Source of the DNA: Panicum virgatum
Lineage: Eukaryota > Streptophyta > Magnoliopsida > Poales > Poaceae
Length of the DNA stretch: 64,000 bases
Reading direction: 5' to 3'
Assembly: GCF_016808335.1 (NCBI RefSeq)
Contig: NC_053146.1
Location: forward strand, 9,741,015-9,805,014
Numbering within the stretch: position 1 is the stretch's first letter; each line of letters opens with the position of its first letter. Made by a program: the position numbers and the translations under genes. Below, in pieces: positions 11,907 through 24,220 of this stretch. A model generated the notes under the pieces. It had not been told where the DNA came from. It did no database searches and saw only the letters and a list, made by a program, of their open reading frames with translations.

Positions 11907-12117
11907 TTTGCCATGCCTTTCAATTACTATTGTCTCTGAACATGGATAGCTACAATGTCCCCCAGTAGCTATCTCTGGCTATAGCGGTAGCCGTGGTAGG
12001 CGGAGATTTAAAACCTTGATTGTTACTAGAATTTGAATGCTTGAGTAGTTGAAAAATTTCCAGTGTTCAGGGTCTGTACAGGGAATGTCACTAGAGGTTA
12101 GAAGATGTGAAAGATGG

Positions 12118-14831
12118 TGTAACATCCTGGGGTTTGAAAAATTGAAATTGAAAGTTAAAATGTGGTTAACTCGGAAAAACCGGCACCACCGGTTTTTAAA
12201 AACCGGTACCACTGGATTTACTTTGCTCCGGCGAGCAGAGCACGCATCGCGGCGTGCCACGCGTCACTGCCGGCGAGCTGCGCCGAGGATGCGCCACGTC
12301 GCCTTATCCTCGCCTTCCTTATCCCCTCGCGTTGCCGTCCTCAATTTCTCCTCCTCTTCTTCTTTCTCCTCCCATGCCCTAGCCTGAGCAGAGCCGTCGC
12401 CGCCGCCGCTCCGACCATCTCCACCCGCCGTTCGTTGATTCCTCCTACCAGCACCTGCCTAGCCTCGTCCTCCACCCATCCACGAGCTCATTTGAGTGGT
12501 TCCCCGTCCTAAATCGCTTCTCCACCGCCGTGACCGCTTGAAGCTCTGCCTCGTGCGTCGACCCCCATTCTCCCGCTTTTCTCCACGCAACCTGAGCGCA
12601 TGGTGAGCTTCACAACACCCTTCTCGACCTCCCCAAGCCCATTTAGCCTTCTTTTCCGGTGTGCCGCACGCCATGGACATGAACAGCCGAAACTGGTCTC
12701 ACCGGTTTTGAAAACCGGTACCACCGGTTTTAGGCCACCAGTGTACCCGGTTTGGAAAACCGGTACCACCGGTTTTGTAATCCGGTATCACCTGTTTTCT
12801 TAAGATTTCAACTTTGGCTGAAACTTGTAAATTTCATAGAAAATGTTAGAAAATTGGGAAAAATGTAAAATTAAGTTTGATAGATTCATATTTTTATGCT
12901 CTGTAGGATAGAACTATAAAATGTATTGTTTATCAACTTTTACTATGTAATTTCTAATTATGTTAGATAAAATGCTTTTGTAGCTTGTATGTGCATAATT
13001 AGAGCTAGGAGAATACTAAAAATATAAAACCAGTTGGGTTAACTTTGTTTAGACTCGTACAAGGTTTAGTTGACCTCTGCTTATGTAGTTGTTCATGTTT
13101 AGGTAATAGTGATCTTGCGCTTGTATTGCTGCACTTTTTATTGCATCATCCGTGCATTTATACATATGCATTGTTGCACCTCATTTAGGTACACTAGATG
13201 TACACGTGTGGATGTGAAGTACGCGGTGTTGGAGCTAAACCACAAGACGATGTTCGGTGGACATCTCCAGAAGATGGAAGGACGAGCTGGCGCAACCGAA
13301 GACCTGGCCCAAGGTCGGAAGGGCCCAAGGCCTTGATAGTATGAACACTAGCTTAGTGTTACTCCCAGCCAAGCCCCGGTGCATAATCTATTATTTTAAA
13401 TTATGAAACATTATATATCTATTACTTGTGCATTACATTTCAGGAATTGTGTGAAACCTTAGTTGCATGATCCCTAGGTTTCCTTGGGTCTTATACTAGT
13501 ATGTGTAGGTTGTTAGCACTGCTATGCTTAATAGGTCTCGGTAGAAGTCGAGTGATTTCCTATCACTCGCGAGATATAGGATATTTTAGAAGTCGAGTAA
13601 TTCCCAGTTACTCGCGAGATATAGGATATTTTTATACTCCATTATATGAGTTATTATATTCAAGATGGAATGAATAGAAAATTGAGACCAGACGGGGAAT
13701 GATGATGAGATGTTGGTATGCAACAGGACATGGTTCCTGGTGTCTTAGCCCCGTCTGTGTCGATTAAGGACCGTACCATTATGGGCAGTGCTGATTGGGG
13801 ATTGACCTATACTAATCGCATGCCGGGAGTAGGAGGTAGTCGAAACCGGTAAGCCTAGTACTACCTCACTTCGAAAGTACAGAACTTGTACCCACCCCTT
13901 AGGGCAGTCGAGTGGCCACGGAGAATTGGGATGCATATGTTTACTTTTAGTGGTCTCTCGTAGGGCTCGTCTGACTATACGCAGGTGGGGCGGTTCTGTT
14001 GTTAGAGGCGGGGAGGGGAATGGTTGGTGCGTGTGGTCCGACGGGACATATGCGTGCCGTGTTGGTTAGGTCCACCTTGCAAGATTAAATTGAATCGATT
14101 CACCGTGTCTCGCGGATATGAGGGCATTGATCTCTTTGTCGCATCGTAGTAATGAGATGGAATATGAATGATATATTATAATAATTACTTTGAATTGTTA
14201 TTTAATGCTCCACCATGTTTGCTCTAGTTGTTACGCAAATATTAGTTGATGGTTAGGCTAAAAAGAATCTTGAGCTAAAATATTGAAAGTAAGGACCCAC
14301 TATTAGATGCTTTTCTGCAAAACAAACTATCAGCCAAAAAATCTTGCATGTCTAGATAAGTGGGCTAAGTATACCCATTAGTCGGGTAAGTCTTGCTGAG
14401 TATTAGTTACTCAGGGTTTGTTATTTATCCTATTTCAGGTATAGGAGCTAACCCGGATTCACATCGGTGGGCTCGATGTGACGTCCTCACGTCTTGGTAA
14501 TTATCATTTTATTTCTTTTTATTTCATTTGGTTTCTTATGAAATTTTTTTTCTCAGGTTAGACTCTCTTCCACTGCTATTATTTATTATGTGAACTTCAA
14601 TTTGGAAAAGTCATTTTGTAAATACTTTAATATTATTTACTACTTTTGTGAAATTGTATCATGCTGGTACCGTCTGCGCTCGCCATCGTTCAAGACTTCT
14701 GGTGTGTTTCGATCGGCCTGTGGGTTGGAAACAGGCTGTTAAGTTACACTTAATTAAGCTAATATACCTGATGCGTTCAAATGATGGCGGTTATGCTTAA
14801 TTAAGCTGTTTAACTTGGCGGTTCTGTCACA
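12118..14831 (+). mobile_element. Tekay-type Gypsy LTR, solo or truncated element
   Basis: It starts TGTAACATCC and ends TTCTGTCACA. Long blocks are shared with the LTR pieces at 25868-28242/40329-40954 and with the 5' LTR at 43079-46656, for example AAGCCCCGG then GCATAA, GAAACC then TAG then TGCATG, GTCGAAACCGGTAAGC and AAGTCGGGTAAGTCTTGC. The base string after the LTR (GCTGGCATGGC) could be a degenerate methionine primer site. Alternatively GATGG before and GCTGG after could be an imperfect 5-bp duplication of a solo LTR. No internal coding region follows. Confidence 0.65.
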
Positions 14832-15772
14832 GCTGGCATGGCATTGCTGCATGTAAGCAGGTCTAAGCTGGTATTTATAGATCATGTATTAGTAACCATA
14901 AAGAATACAACGCATTGTCTAGATTATAATTGGAAAATATGGACCTCATTTAGAGTAAATATAGATTTTTACTTCTTGAGGTTTGCCTTGATGCACAAGG
15001 ATTAGTTGGTGACATGCCTTTTGAAGTTGTTTATTTGGATGTCAGTTCAGCTTCTTGTTGAGTTGATTATGCTCCTCAATATGTTCAGTCCCATTGCCCT
15101 TTCTTGACATCTGTTTCTTAAATAAAGTGTCTTAGCACAGATTTCTCATGTTTGGTGAGGAAGAATATGTGCCGTCTCTGATCTTAATGTGGATTCAAAA
15201 TTGAGACTCTAATGATTGCCGTGCAGGTAGGTACATGGAGCCTGTGTTGTAGAGAATTCTGATGATTGTGGATAGGGGAACATTTAGATAGAGGAGCAGA
15301 TTCACAACAAGGAAAATCTTTTAAATGATATGAAGCTGAATCATGATAGTTATAACCTACATACTTCCACCTTAAAGCCAACTTTAAATGCTAGAAGTAA
15401 CAAAGCAAACATTGTTGTTCAGACCTTTTCATCTGTTCCCATTTGATTGTTCCAATATGTTGGCCTGCTCCATGATATATATTTTTCCTTGGTTGTTGTA
15501 TATAGTTCAAAAGATTATGGTTGCTCATCTCTTAAAATTTGCATGATTGTTGTATATAATAATTTGGTTTTTAGTCATCTACCTGTGTTGCACCACAGGT
15601 TTGTGGTCCAATTGTGTTCAGTGATGGTAAAATAATACTTTTTTTCATTCTCCACTTATTATACTATATAAAATTTTAAGGTCTATAAATTATAATCTTT
15701 TTAAACAAACATTATGTGCCTTGTGCTATAAATATTTTGCTGACCATAGCAACGCACGGGCACAAACCTAGT
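14832..15772. other. 3' part of the Helitron, no gene
   Basis: AT-rich, non-coding sequence between the LTR and the Helitron 3' end. Nothing identifiable. Confidence 0.4.
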
Positions 15773-15914
15773 TATGCTTAAAATATTTATCTCGTATGAA
15801 ACAGTTATACTGTGTAATTAGTTATTTTTTAGCTGCATTTAATGCTCCATGCATGTGTCTAAAGATTCGATGTGATGGATACTGTAGAAAATTTTTTGAG
15901 AACTAAACAAGGCC
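15773..15914. mobile_element. right half of the MITE split by the Helitron (copy C)
   Basis: This is the continuation of the MITE half at 9410-9497. It contains TTTATCTCGTATG, TTTAATGCTCCATGCATG and the terminal CTAAACAAGGCC, the inverted partner of GGCTTTGTTTAG at 9410. Confidence 0.75.
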
Positions 15915-15923
15915 TCAGCAGTA

Positions 15924-16164
15924 CTCCCTCCGTCCAGCGTATTTTGTTTTATTCTAAATTAAAATAATTTAAATATGATTAAATTTACAGAGAAAAATGC
16001 TAGACACATTAAATAAGTAAATTATGAAAATATATTTTATATTACATCTAACTATTCTAATTTGATATTTAAAATGTTATTACTATTATTTATAAATTTG
16101 ATCAAATTTAGAACAATTTAACTTAGAAAAAATTAAAGTGACATACATTTCAAAGCAGAGGGAG
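15924..16164. mobile_element. Stowaway-type MITE
   Basis: The left end CTCCCTCCGTCC is preceded by TA, and the right end reads GCAGAGGGAG. These are the classical Tc1/mariner-derived Stowaway termini of grasses. The interior is AT-rich and non-coding. The right-hand TA duplication appears changed to CA. Confidence 0.75.
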
Positions 16165-17540
16165 CAATTACTAAACTGATTGATTGGGGTCGTAGGCAGC
16201 TGCTGGCCTAACAAATAAATTACTATACATTTCAAATAACAACTGACTGATTGTTTACTCCATTAGGCCATCCTCACCTACAGTGTCTATAGGTGATGTC
16301 TAAAGAAAAAAAGAGAGAGTAAAAAACTATTTAGAGACACTACCTTTCCAATGCATAGTTTCTATGATAAATAAACAAAATAAATCTCATCCAATTCTCT
16401 CTCTCTCCTCTCTCCTTGCCTCATCCTATCATTCTTTTTCATTTCTTGGTTATTACGTAGATATGGTGTCTTGCATGGGAAATCATATCTATTTTTTCCT
16501 CATTATCTTTTTTACTATGTTACCAAATTATTTACGTGACACCCTTATTAATTTTATAAACATCATGAGGATTGGAACTAGTCTAAGCTGCTTACGCCCG
16601 GAGTTACCGATGCAGCTACCAAGCGGCGGCGTCGCCGGTGCCGGTAAGACTCTTCTCCCCCTTGCCTTTACCAACTCTTTTTTTTCTTGAAAATTATTAT
16701 CTACCGACTCTTTTCACCGCCGGTCGGTACATCAGGTTCTCGGTAGTCAGTTCGGAGTTAATCAGAGATTTCGTTGTTTTTCTTGAGGAGAAATGGTTCC
16801 AAGCACGTGCTCGACCTATCCCGTCGACTAACACTCGTCGGCGTCTGGTGGGCTTGATTGTTCCCTCACTCGCCTTTCCACTTGTTCACGCGTCAAAACC
16901 AGGCCTAGCCCATGCAGCTGGCTCAGGCATCGCGGCCTTGTTTGGGCTTTTGTATGTTGTGTGGGTGGGTGGGCCGGGTACCCACACATGGGCCGTGCTC
17001 TAGCTCTGGATTTATCAAATCGGACTTCCCATATGGATTTTTCGTTGATTATTGTTTAAAAAAATAGATTTTTCGTTGATGAAAACGGACCAAAATGGGG
17101 GTAACTAGGCTAGTTGACTGTTGCAGGTAAAAGAAAGGAAAACAAGCAAAGTATCTTTTGAAACACCAAGCGAGATGAAACAGGGAAGACAAAAAAAAAA
17201 AGACTTTCAGAAAAGGAGTGTAATGGTACATAATTAACTTGACTATATAGCATTCGTTCAACTTTCATTTTCAAAGAAGCTGATACAGTTCTATAGTCTA
17301 TAGATGTTTACATAATGACCAATCTTATTGCTACAGTGCCTCTAAACCCTAGGAGACGGATGGTGATATTATTTTCTCACACAAGTAGTAGGTCATACGC
17401 ACATGCACATTTATTCAAGAAAGCACATAGCACACCTGTTATTATTCAAACCACAATATAAGCATACTCTTCCACTGATAGCACACCTTGCATTATTACA
17501 TTTGCCCAAGAGAAGTTATGTGGAGCGCACAACATACTCC
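16165..17540. other. intergenic, downstream of the P450
   Basis: About 16264-16600 is a pyrimidine-rich stretch with CATCCTCAC near the left and a related AATCCTCAT in inverted sense near the right, possibly a decayed MITE. About 16580-16990 has short GC-rich open frames with no recognisable domain. The P450 3' untranslated region probably lies in about 17280-17540, but no decisive polyadenylation signal can be assigned. Confidence 0.35.
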
Positions 17541-20500
17541 TCACTTCGATTCAAATGATGAGGGCCTCGGGAAGAGCTTAATGTGATAGGGTTGCGGGAA
17601 TACAAGGTCCGAAACACGGAACATTTGACCTCCTTTGATCTCCTTCCACCTACGAGCTCCAGAAAAGAACATGTATAGATATAACGACGCACAAATATAA
17701 GAGAAGTGAATGGAATGGTTATGCACATGCATGATGCATAAGCAAGTCCCATGTGAGTTTTTATAATGCACGCATATATATGACATAGTGCTTGATATAT
17801 ATAATGGTTGCACTGTCTTTTGTCAACGGCGGCATAAATGGGTTCTGTATCCATCTTATTGTACGACCCATTTCGTTCAGCTTCACCAAATAGTAGCTTT
17901 GTAAGAAATGTAAATGCATGGTGTGGACTCGATCAGTATGTAACCTGTATTTGGTCACCAAAGCGTGAAGGAACATAGCAATCTGAAGCTTAGTGAAGTC
18001 GGCACCAAGGCAGTGCCTTGCACCATCTCCAAATGGTATGAAATTCTTCATTAAAGAGGTCCCATGGGTTCCCTGCAGATTTTAGTAGAACATTAATGCA
18101 CGCTCAAATTGATGCAAAAGTGAAAATAATTGCTAGGTGGCTAGTTATTTATATTCTGTTCATAGTTTGACATATATTTCTGATCAGTGCAAAATGATCT
18201 TACCTGCCATCTCCATGGATTAAAGGTGAGTGGATCTTCAAAAATCAAAGGATTTAAATGCACTGCCATGGGGCTGACCAAGACCAACCATCCCTCTGGA
18301 ATCGTATAGCCTGAATCATGAATATATTAACAATCAGATGATTTATGTAAATTCATACTGGTGTTATATATACTACTACTCGCAGCAGTCCCATCGGAAA
18401 AACAGTCATCTTGGAAAATGATTTCTTTTGGTAATGATAATAACGAATTAATAATGTCTATGCATGTAAGATAAGAAAAATACCATTTACATGAACATCC
18501 TTCAACGTCTTTCTAAAAATCCCGGGACCATGGCTACTTACGCGAGCCATCTCATTAATAACCTTCACGTGGAAGAAATTATCAGATTAAGTTAAAGAAG
18601 ATGCAAACAAAGTGTTTTGCTGAATAGCCCAATGTGAAATTGCGAAAGTTAGAAAATATGGAGAAAAATAACTGAGCGTAGCTATTGTGCATAAGTGTTT
18701 CGACACATGTAAGTATTAAAGCTCACTAGTGGCTTGCACGTAAGTGCCCCTGTGCACGTATGAGCACTGCTATTATGTATGATACTCTAAGCACACAGAC
18801 TTGTATGTGGGTTACTATTGCAGGGTACTATATATGCACCTTTGATATATCTATGCACATGTTGAAGCATTGAAATGACATGTAACAATCGTGATTTATA
18901 CATAAGGGTTGATAATAGTATATGTCGCATAACATGGGTCATTCGCACTGCATGTACGGACTCTACTTCGTCTTAATTTGCATGGCATTTTGGTACAAAG
19001 GACTTGAGTGTAGAATTGTTGTTGGGAGCGGATCATTGCCACTTCTATATAAATGATATAGATGGGACAAGTATGGTATAGTGAAATAGATCAATGAGAG
19101 CTACACAACGCTAGATTGGTAAATGACACGATGTTAGATGGAAGGTAGGGCGATGCCAGACGTAAGGTAGGAAGATATAGGGAACAATGACCTAGTGAGG
19201 GCGTCCCATAAGAAAATAGGATGTTGTGACACTCGATCCATTTTAAATGTGACTCGGTTGTGGCTATGAGTGCTGCGTGCACATATTTAAGCAAGGGTGT
19301 AGCTGACATATTAGGCAACATATGCTATGCAAACCACCTTCGTATGCAAACTATGGAAACTCCAATCTGGGTCATCAGATCAACATCCAAGGGGAGGGGC
19401 GTAGGGGCATGGGAGGGGGGATTTGCAAAAGTGTGATTACCCAATCCAAGAGCGAGTCTAGATTGTAAAATTATCCTATCCTCCATGCCCCTTGGATGTT
19501 GATCTGATGGCTCAGATTGGAGTTTTCATAGTTTGCATACGAAGGTGGTTTGCATAGCATACGTTGCCGAGATTTTAAGGGTGTAGCTAACTTGTAACCT
19601 TTGTCCTTCAGCTATAGCATATTTAGTTTACCCTTTTTACTGAAACGAGAACGAAAGTGTACATAGGGTGCTACGTGTGTGCGGTCCTATCCCTCAGGAG
19701 AGCTGGTTAGTGCGACTTTAGAGGATGGGGTGTTATAGTCTACAGATGTATGTGAGATAGGTAGAGGTAGCTACCGGAGCGTCCTTTTATAAAAAGCAAG
19801 GTTGGTAGACTGTATTAATTTGCTAGGAGAATGAGGTTCTATTCAGAAATTACATCCGTAAAAGTTGAAGCTCAGGTTGACTCAAGGGAATACTAGGCCT
19901 ATTTGTATAAGCACAAACTGTTGTTTGATTTTATAGAAGCTCGATTGCCATTTTGCAGAATTACCGAGACCTATGGATTCCACTACTGGTCATCGAGCCA
20001 CACGGCTTTCTTGTATTAAATTAGAAAACCTCATAAGTTTCAAGGTGCCACTATATCATAAGTTTCAATGAGTCACTGTTACTTTGACAATTAAAGCTTG
20101 CTCTTTGCCATCGGTGCAATCTAGTTTTTTCGGAGAGCATGGAAGCATTACTGTTTTCATTCCTTATTGATCCTACATAAAGATCTGTAAAATACCAATA
20201 TGGAAAAAATATTGATGCTTTTCAGTGGCTTAATCTGATCCAAATCGGTACTCCTCAGGTCCATGTTTGTATGAGTACATTTCTCATTCTAATAGATAAT
20301 ACTAACTTATTAACCTCAAAAAAGAAAGTTGTTAGTTTATGGACCTGTATGTAATGTGATAAAATATCCCAGGAGCATCTAGCTGAACATAATTATGTTA
20401 ACTGCTGTCATCAGAATATTAAATACATTCATGATAAAATTACCCGATTAGTGAATTTCATATACTTGAACTCCTCCCATGTGATTCTTGAATTCAGCTC

Positions 20501-23500
20501 TTGTTGTTTTTTCAGTATTGCGTCATGCTCCTATAAAAGGGAACTCTTTACATTCTAATAGTCTGCACTAAGTCAATTTACTGATGCACCCTAGGTACTG
20601 AATGGTAATTGGATCCTAGATAAAAATTAAAACTAGAAGAGAAAACTGAGATATTTGCACTTTTAATACAAAATAAATTGTTAAATACTTCCTCCGTCTA
20701 AAAATCAGTGCACTTCTAGTCTTGTCTTAATCCAAACTATGTTAACTTTGACGGGGTTATGGACAAGAGTATCAGCATTTTTGACACCAAATATGTAAAC
20801 TATAAAAAATATATTTCATGATGAATCTAATGACACTTATTTGTTATCATACATATTGGAATAATTTTGTATAAATTTGATCAAACGTAGAATGATTTTT
20901 TTTTGACTTAGGACATAGATAAAGCCTAAAGGTGTACTTATTTGGGGACAAAGGGAGTGGGGACCAATCAATGGAAATAATAGAATGAAAGTACGGTAAG
21001 ACTGATGAAGTGTATGCTTTACTTCGGGTAGGAACACGAACCGTAAGTGCTTCCACTACATTTGGGCTGTTTGTGAGGAACTTCATGCCTATGGTGAGTG
21101 TTGTTGGTGTTAATGCAATGCCAGCGAATATGAGCCCACAAACTAAATCCACCATGAAATCTTCATCCACCAATGCCTCTTCACTTTGCAATTCTTCAAC
21201 AACTATGTCCAAAAAGTCCCCATATCGTTTTTGCGGTGTACTAATCCGTCGTTTCAGCAAATCTTTCATCAACTTTTGCACATATTTCCTTGCCTGTATA
21301 TCAAGGGCAATAGTTATACCATCCAATATACAAAGAAATTTGATAGTAATGTCTACATATATATGTTTTGGTCTCAAAACTAGTGTAAATGCGATGAAGT
21401 CCCACACTACTTAATGTATTATAGGGAAAGGATTGAGAATCGCAGGCTTCTCAAGATTTGCATTAAGAAGCTTCTTTATTTGCAATGAGCCCATGTAAGT
21501 GTGCTTACAACAAATTTACATATAAGCTTGAGGTTTGAGTATTAGTTTTACCCTCTCATGTTTTCTAAAAAAATAACAAGCTGAAATGAAGCTTTTTTTT
21601 CTGCCCATTTCCAAAATCAAAAAGTTATGAGATGACCCAAGTAGAGCAATGCTCTTTGCAAGCCTTACCACTGAGGCTGGCTTTTGTGGTGAGATCATGT
21701 ATGATTCATCCATTTTCTTTATAAACTATGATTCAACCATTCTAAAGATGTTTGTCTATATACAGATAACTATTTCCTTATAAAAATGAAAAAAGTATGG
21801 AGAACTATTTATAGTTAAATAATAATAATTTTCTTATCTGCTAGTAATCCAAGTATGCGAGCAAGTGCAAACACCTGCATGCTTTGATAAAATTTTGTCC
21901 CTGGAATATAAATTGGGAAGGATAATAAGCCTTGGAAGAACAATTCGAATTTTTTTCTCAATTCCTTTGTGCTTGGGCTCTCGGACTCAATGCCAATAAC
22001 CTTCTTGATTGTAATACGAAACAACATCTGCAAGAAGGCAAAACAACTTAAATTGATAGGGGGCACATTTTATATAAAGTAAAAATTAAGATTTAGAACA
22101 ATCACTAAGATAACTAGTTAAATGAATGCCAATGAGCTAGAGTGCATAATAACATCCCAGTCATAAAAAGAGCATACACACAATTACATTAAGGTCAATT
22201 GGTAGCTCTTAGTTAGATGGCTTAAATGGTGTTTTGGCTCATAAAAGGGGCCAATTTTGCCATTGTTCGCTTCGCTTATTTTTTCACCTCATGCCTACCT
22301 TCCATGTCAAATTAAAAGAAAATGTAACGGATTATGTTTCAGAACAAAGATGTATGTGATATATTTTATTGTCACAAGCTCCTTTTGTATCTCTATAAGG
22401 TATGCATGAAAATTTAGATGTTTATGAAAATTAGGTTTTGTAACATATCTCTGTAAGCTATATTTCGAACTGCAAGTATTATAAGCTGGCCTTCACCTCC
22501 TAAACTTCTAGGCTGGTACTAAACTCACCAACTACAACCATTTAGATTGCATGGGCCAATAACACAACCACTACAATGGTATATTGGACTGGGTAATTAT
22601 AGTATTATATAAAAATAGTTAACTTACATCAGTCATGGCCTCCTTCACCTCGATGTTTGGATTAGCAGCCCATGTTCTAAGGGACTCTGTGATGATGCTC
22701 TCCATTTCAGATACGAACGCTTCCTTAAGGTTTTTTGGTGCATAGAGTGGAGCAGCGAAGCTTCGGAAGTATTTGTGAATGGAACCGTAGCAAGCGGAGA
22801 TGCTCTTCTTGCCAAATATACTATTTATCGTGTCAGGGTACCATAATTGGAACAGCTTGTCGTTATGACGAAACATAAAACGGTTGAACTCCATGTCCAT
22901 CGAAACAACCACAGGCTTCCCCACAAAGCTGGTCTTGAAGAGATGGCCATACCTAAGAAAAGAGATAACGACTTAGATAATATCCCGCCGGATCATTATT
23001 TGCTTGATCTTGTGTACGTAGTTGTAGATTGGCACAACAAGAATGCAAAAAGGTTAAGAATGTCTTAGTTAGGAACACAATGATGCTTTTAGAGGTTTAC
23101 TTTATTTTAGGCATGTGATTGGAGGCGTACTTGCAGTGTGGTACGTGCGTGATTGCGTCTGTGTGTGGTGGTGTGTACATATATATGTGTTGCTCTTGTG
23201 ATAATGGCAAAAACAATGACTGCGGTAGATGATAATTGTTATAGCTAGATTAGCCTACCCGTTTCCCATTAAGCTCGCCCATGGTGAGCCTATTGTATAT
23301 CAGTTGTACACTGCATTCTCTTCAAATTAATGGCATGTCTGGGAATTAATTATTTCTATCATGTATATAAGCAAGAGTGAGTTGAAGTTAACGTATCACA
23401 CCTTTTCAGCCTCAGCTTGTAGAAGTCTGGAATGTCCAATGAAGAGCTTGACTTCAAGAGTTGGAGTGTCTCGCCAACAATAGGTAAGCCCATGGAGCCA

Positions 23501-23634
23501 GGAGGAAGCCTCCCATTGCACGCAGGGTTCGCCCTCCGGTAGATAAAGTGAAGAAGCCACCCTAGAACGAGTGTAAAGACGCCATATAGAACAACATCCG
23601 GCACTTGCAGCTCCATCATCTCTATGATGATCAA
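17541..23634 (-). CDS. cytochrome P450, CYP87-like, nine exons
   Basis: Predicted membrane-bound haem monooxygenase of the CYP85 clan, CYP87-like; substrate unknown. Minus-strand exons: 23634-23402, 22952-22628, 22027-21875, 21293-21042, 20530-20444, 18562-18484, 18310-18204, 18072-17945, 17649-17541. All introns are GT..AG, phases agree, and the spliced frame is 490 codons plus stop, normal for the family. Visible landmarks are an N-terminal anchor (about residues 9-28), a proline-rich hinge LPPGSMGLP, the K-helix E354-x-x-R357, FNPWRW (406-411) and the haem loop FGDGARHCLG with Cys433. The I-helix reads FAGIALT (293-299), so the usual acid and following Thr are Ala297 and Leu298. In CYP87 relatives enzymes act on steroids, triterpenoids or hormone-related substrates; which applies here cannot be told. 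A start five or six codons downstream (MMELQ) is possible. Introns 4 and 5 contain MITEs. Confidence 0.85.
19314..19568. mobile_element. Mutator-type MITE in P450 intron 5
   Basis: Near-perfect inverted arms of about 80 bp (19314-19396 and 19487-19568) start GGCAACATATGCTATGC and end GCATAGCATACGTTGCC, with only a few mismatches. The loop is about 90 bp. The 9 bp on the left, GACATATTA, resembles the 9 bp on the right, GAGATTTTA, at seven of nine positions, fitting a decayed Mutator-type duplication. It lies within the 1.9-kb intron between exons 5 and 6. Confidence 0.65.
20688..20957. mobile_element. Stowaway-type MITE in P450 intron 4
   Basis: The element begins CTTCCTCCGTCT after TA and ends GGGGACAAAGGGAG, inverted Stowaway termini. 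It lies between exon 5 (ends 20530) and exon 4 (starts 21042) and contains no coding region. Confidence 0.75.
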
Positions 23635-23683
23635 ATTCAGTTGTGCTTAACTGGCGGATGAAGAACGAAGCCACTTGGACCCA

Positions 23684-23691
23684 TATATATA
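23684..23691 (-). promoter_or_regulatory. putative TATA box of the P450
   Basis: TATATATA lies about 50 bp upstream of the predicted start codon at 23634. A transcription start about 30 bp downstream would leave a short 5' leader of about 20-25 bases. No competing TATA element is closer. Confidence 0.5.
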
Positions 23692-23699
23692 GTTGCTGA

Positions 23700-24220
23700 A
23701 ATGTTGTAAAACCATTGCACCAAATTAAATGATTCGGTTGGGAGACCTACACCAACACTCCTTGTCGTGAGTTTGAAGGGTGGATACTATATACGGTACG
23801 TGAAAAATGCGTGACTTTTGACGCGTAAACAGTAACGCACAGCCGTTAGATAGCTCGGGAGTGGCCATTGGGGTCTAGAAAAAATATTTTTATTATTTTC
23901 ATTTGCAAACTCTTGTTCTAACTAGGCCAGCACATGTTGTCACTTTGGTCTTAACTACAAGTATTAGTTTTCTAATCTTGATCAAACTTGGGTGTGCCAA
24001 ATTACATCACTTGTGCTTTCCGGATGCAAGGAGCTAACAACCATCACTGCTATTGGCATATTATATATTAGTAGTAGCTATCGTTAGAGCATATCCGGAC
24101 AACTGTGGGGTTTAGGTGTGCAACAGTGCAATTTGGCGAGCAAGTCCTTTCTTACGCTATTGTCGTTACATCTTCACATTCCGTTAGCTACTTATTATTA
24201 CAATTTTCTGACGGGATCAT
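23700..24220. other. P450 upstream region, partly duplicated at 41.7 kb
   Basis: Non-coding. About 23963-24220 (TATTAGTTTTCTAATCTTGAT, TTTCCGGATG and ATTGGCATATTA blocks, in that order) is similar to 41676-41925, where TATTAGTTTTTGAATCTTGA, TTTCCGGATGTAACCATCAC and TATTGGCATATTA occur in the same order. This suggests an old duplication of the promoter-distal region. Confidence 0.5.

Larger units (their letters stand above)
9498..15772 (+). mobile_element. non-autonomous Helitron, exact ends
   Basis: The 5' end reads TCTCTACTCTTC and the 3' end GCACGGGCACAAACCTAGT, matching the TC...CTAGT termini of grass Helitrons. The host bases on either side are A (9497) and T (15773), the expected A/T insertion point, with no target duplication. 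The flanks join into one MITE, so the empty site can be reconstructed. No Rep or helicase domain is visible in any frame, so it must have moved with helper proteins from an autonomous relative. It carries a GC-rich fragment (about 9600-10250), a CACTA MITE and a Tekay-type LTR; the last two probably inserted later. The 3' hairpin is not clear. Confidence 0.75.

Noticed and set aside
12118..14836. Confident solo LTR with target duplication
   Set aside because: The flanking GATGG and GCTGG differ, and the right-hand bases may instead be a degenerate primer site; left undecided between solo LTR and truncated element.
17761..18051. Alternative P450 C-terminus read straight through from exon 8
   Set aside because: Reading on gives a sequence unlike any P450 end. 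A consensus donor at 17945 and an acceptor before 17649 restore the conserved RWKEIKGG and LFP ending.
20847..21407. Continuous 186-codon P450 exon including a long upstream part
   Set aside because: Only 21042-21293 matches the family; the outer parts are intron and partly a Stowaway element.
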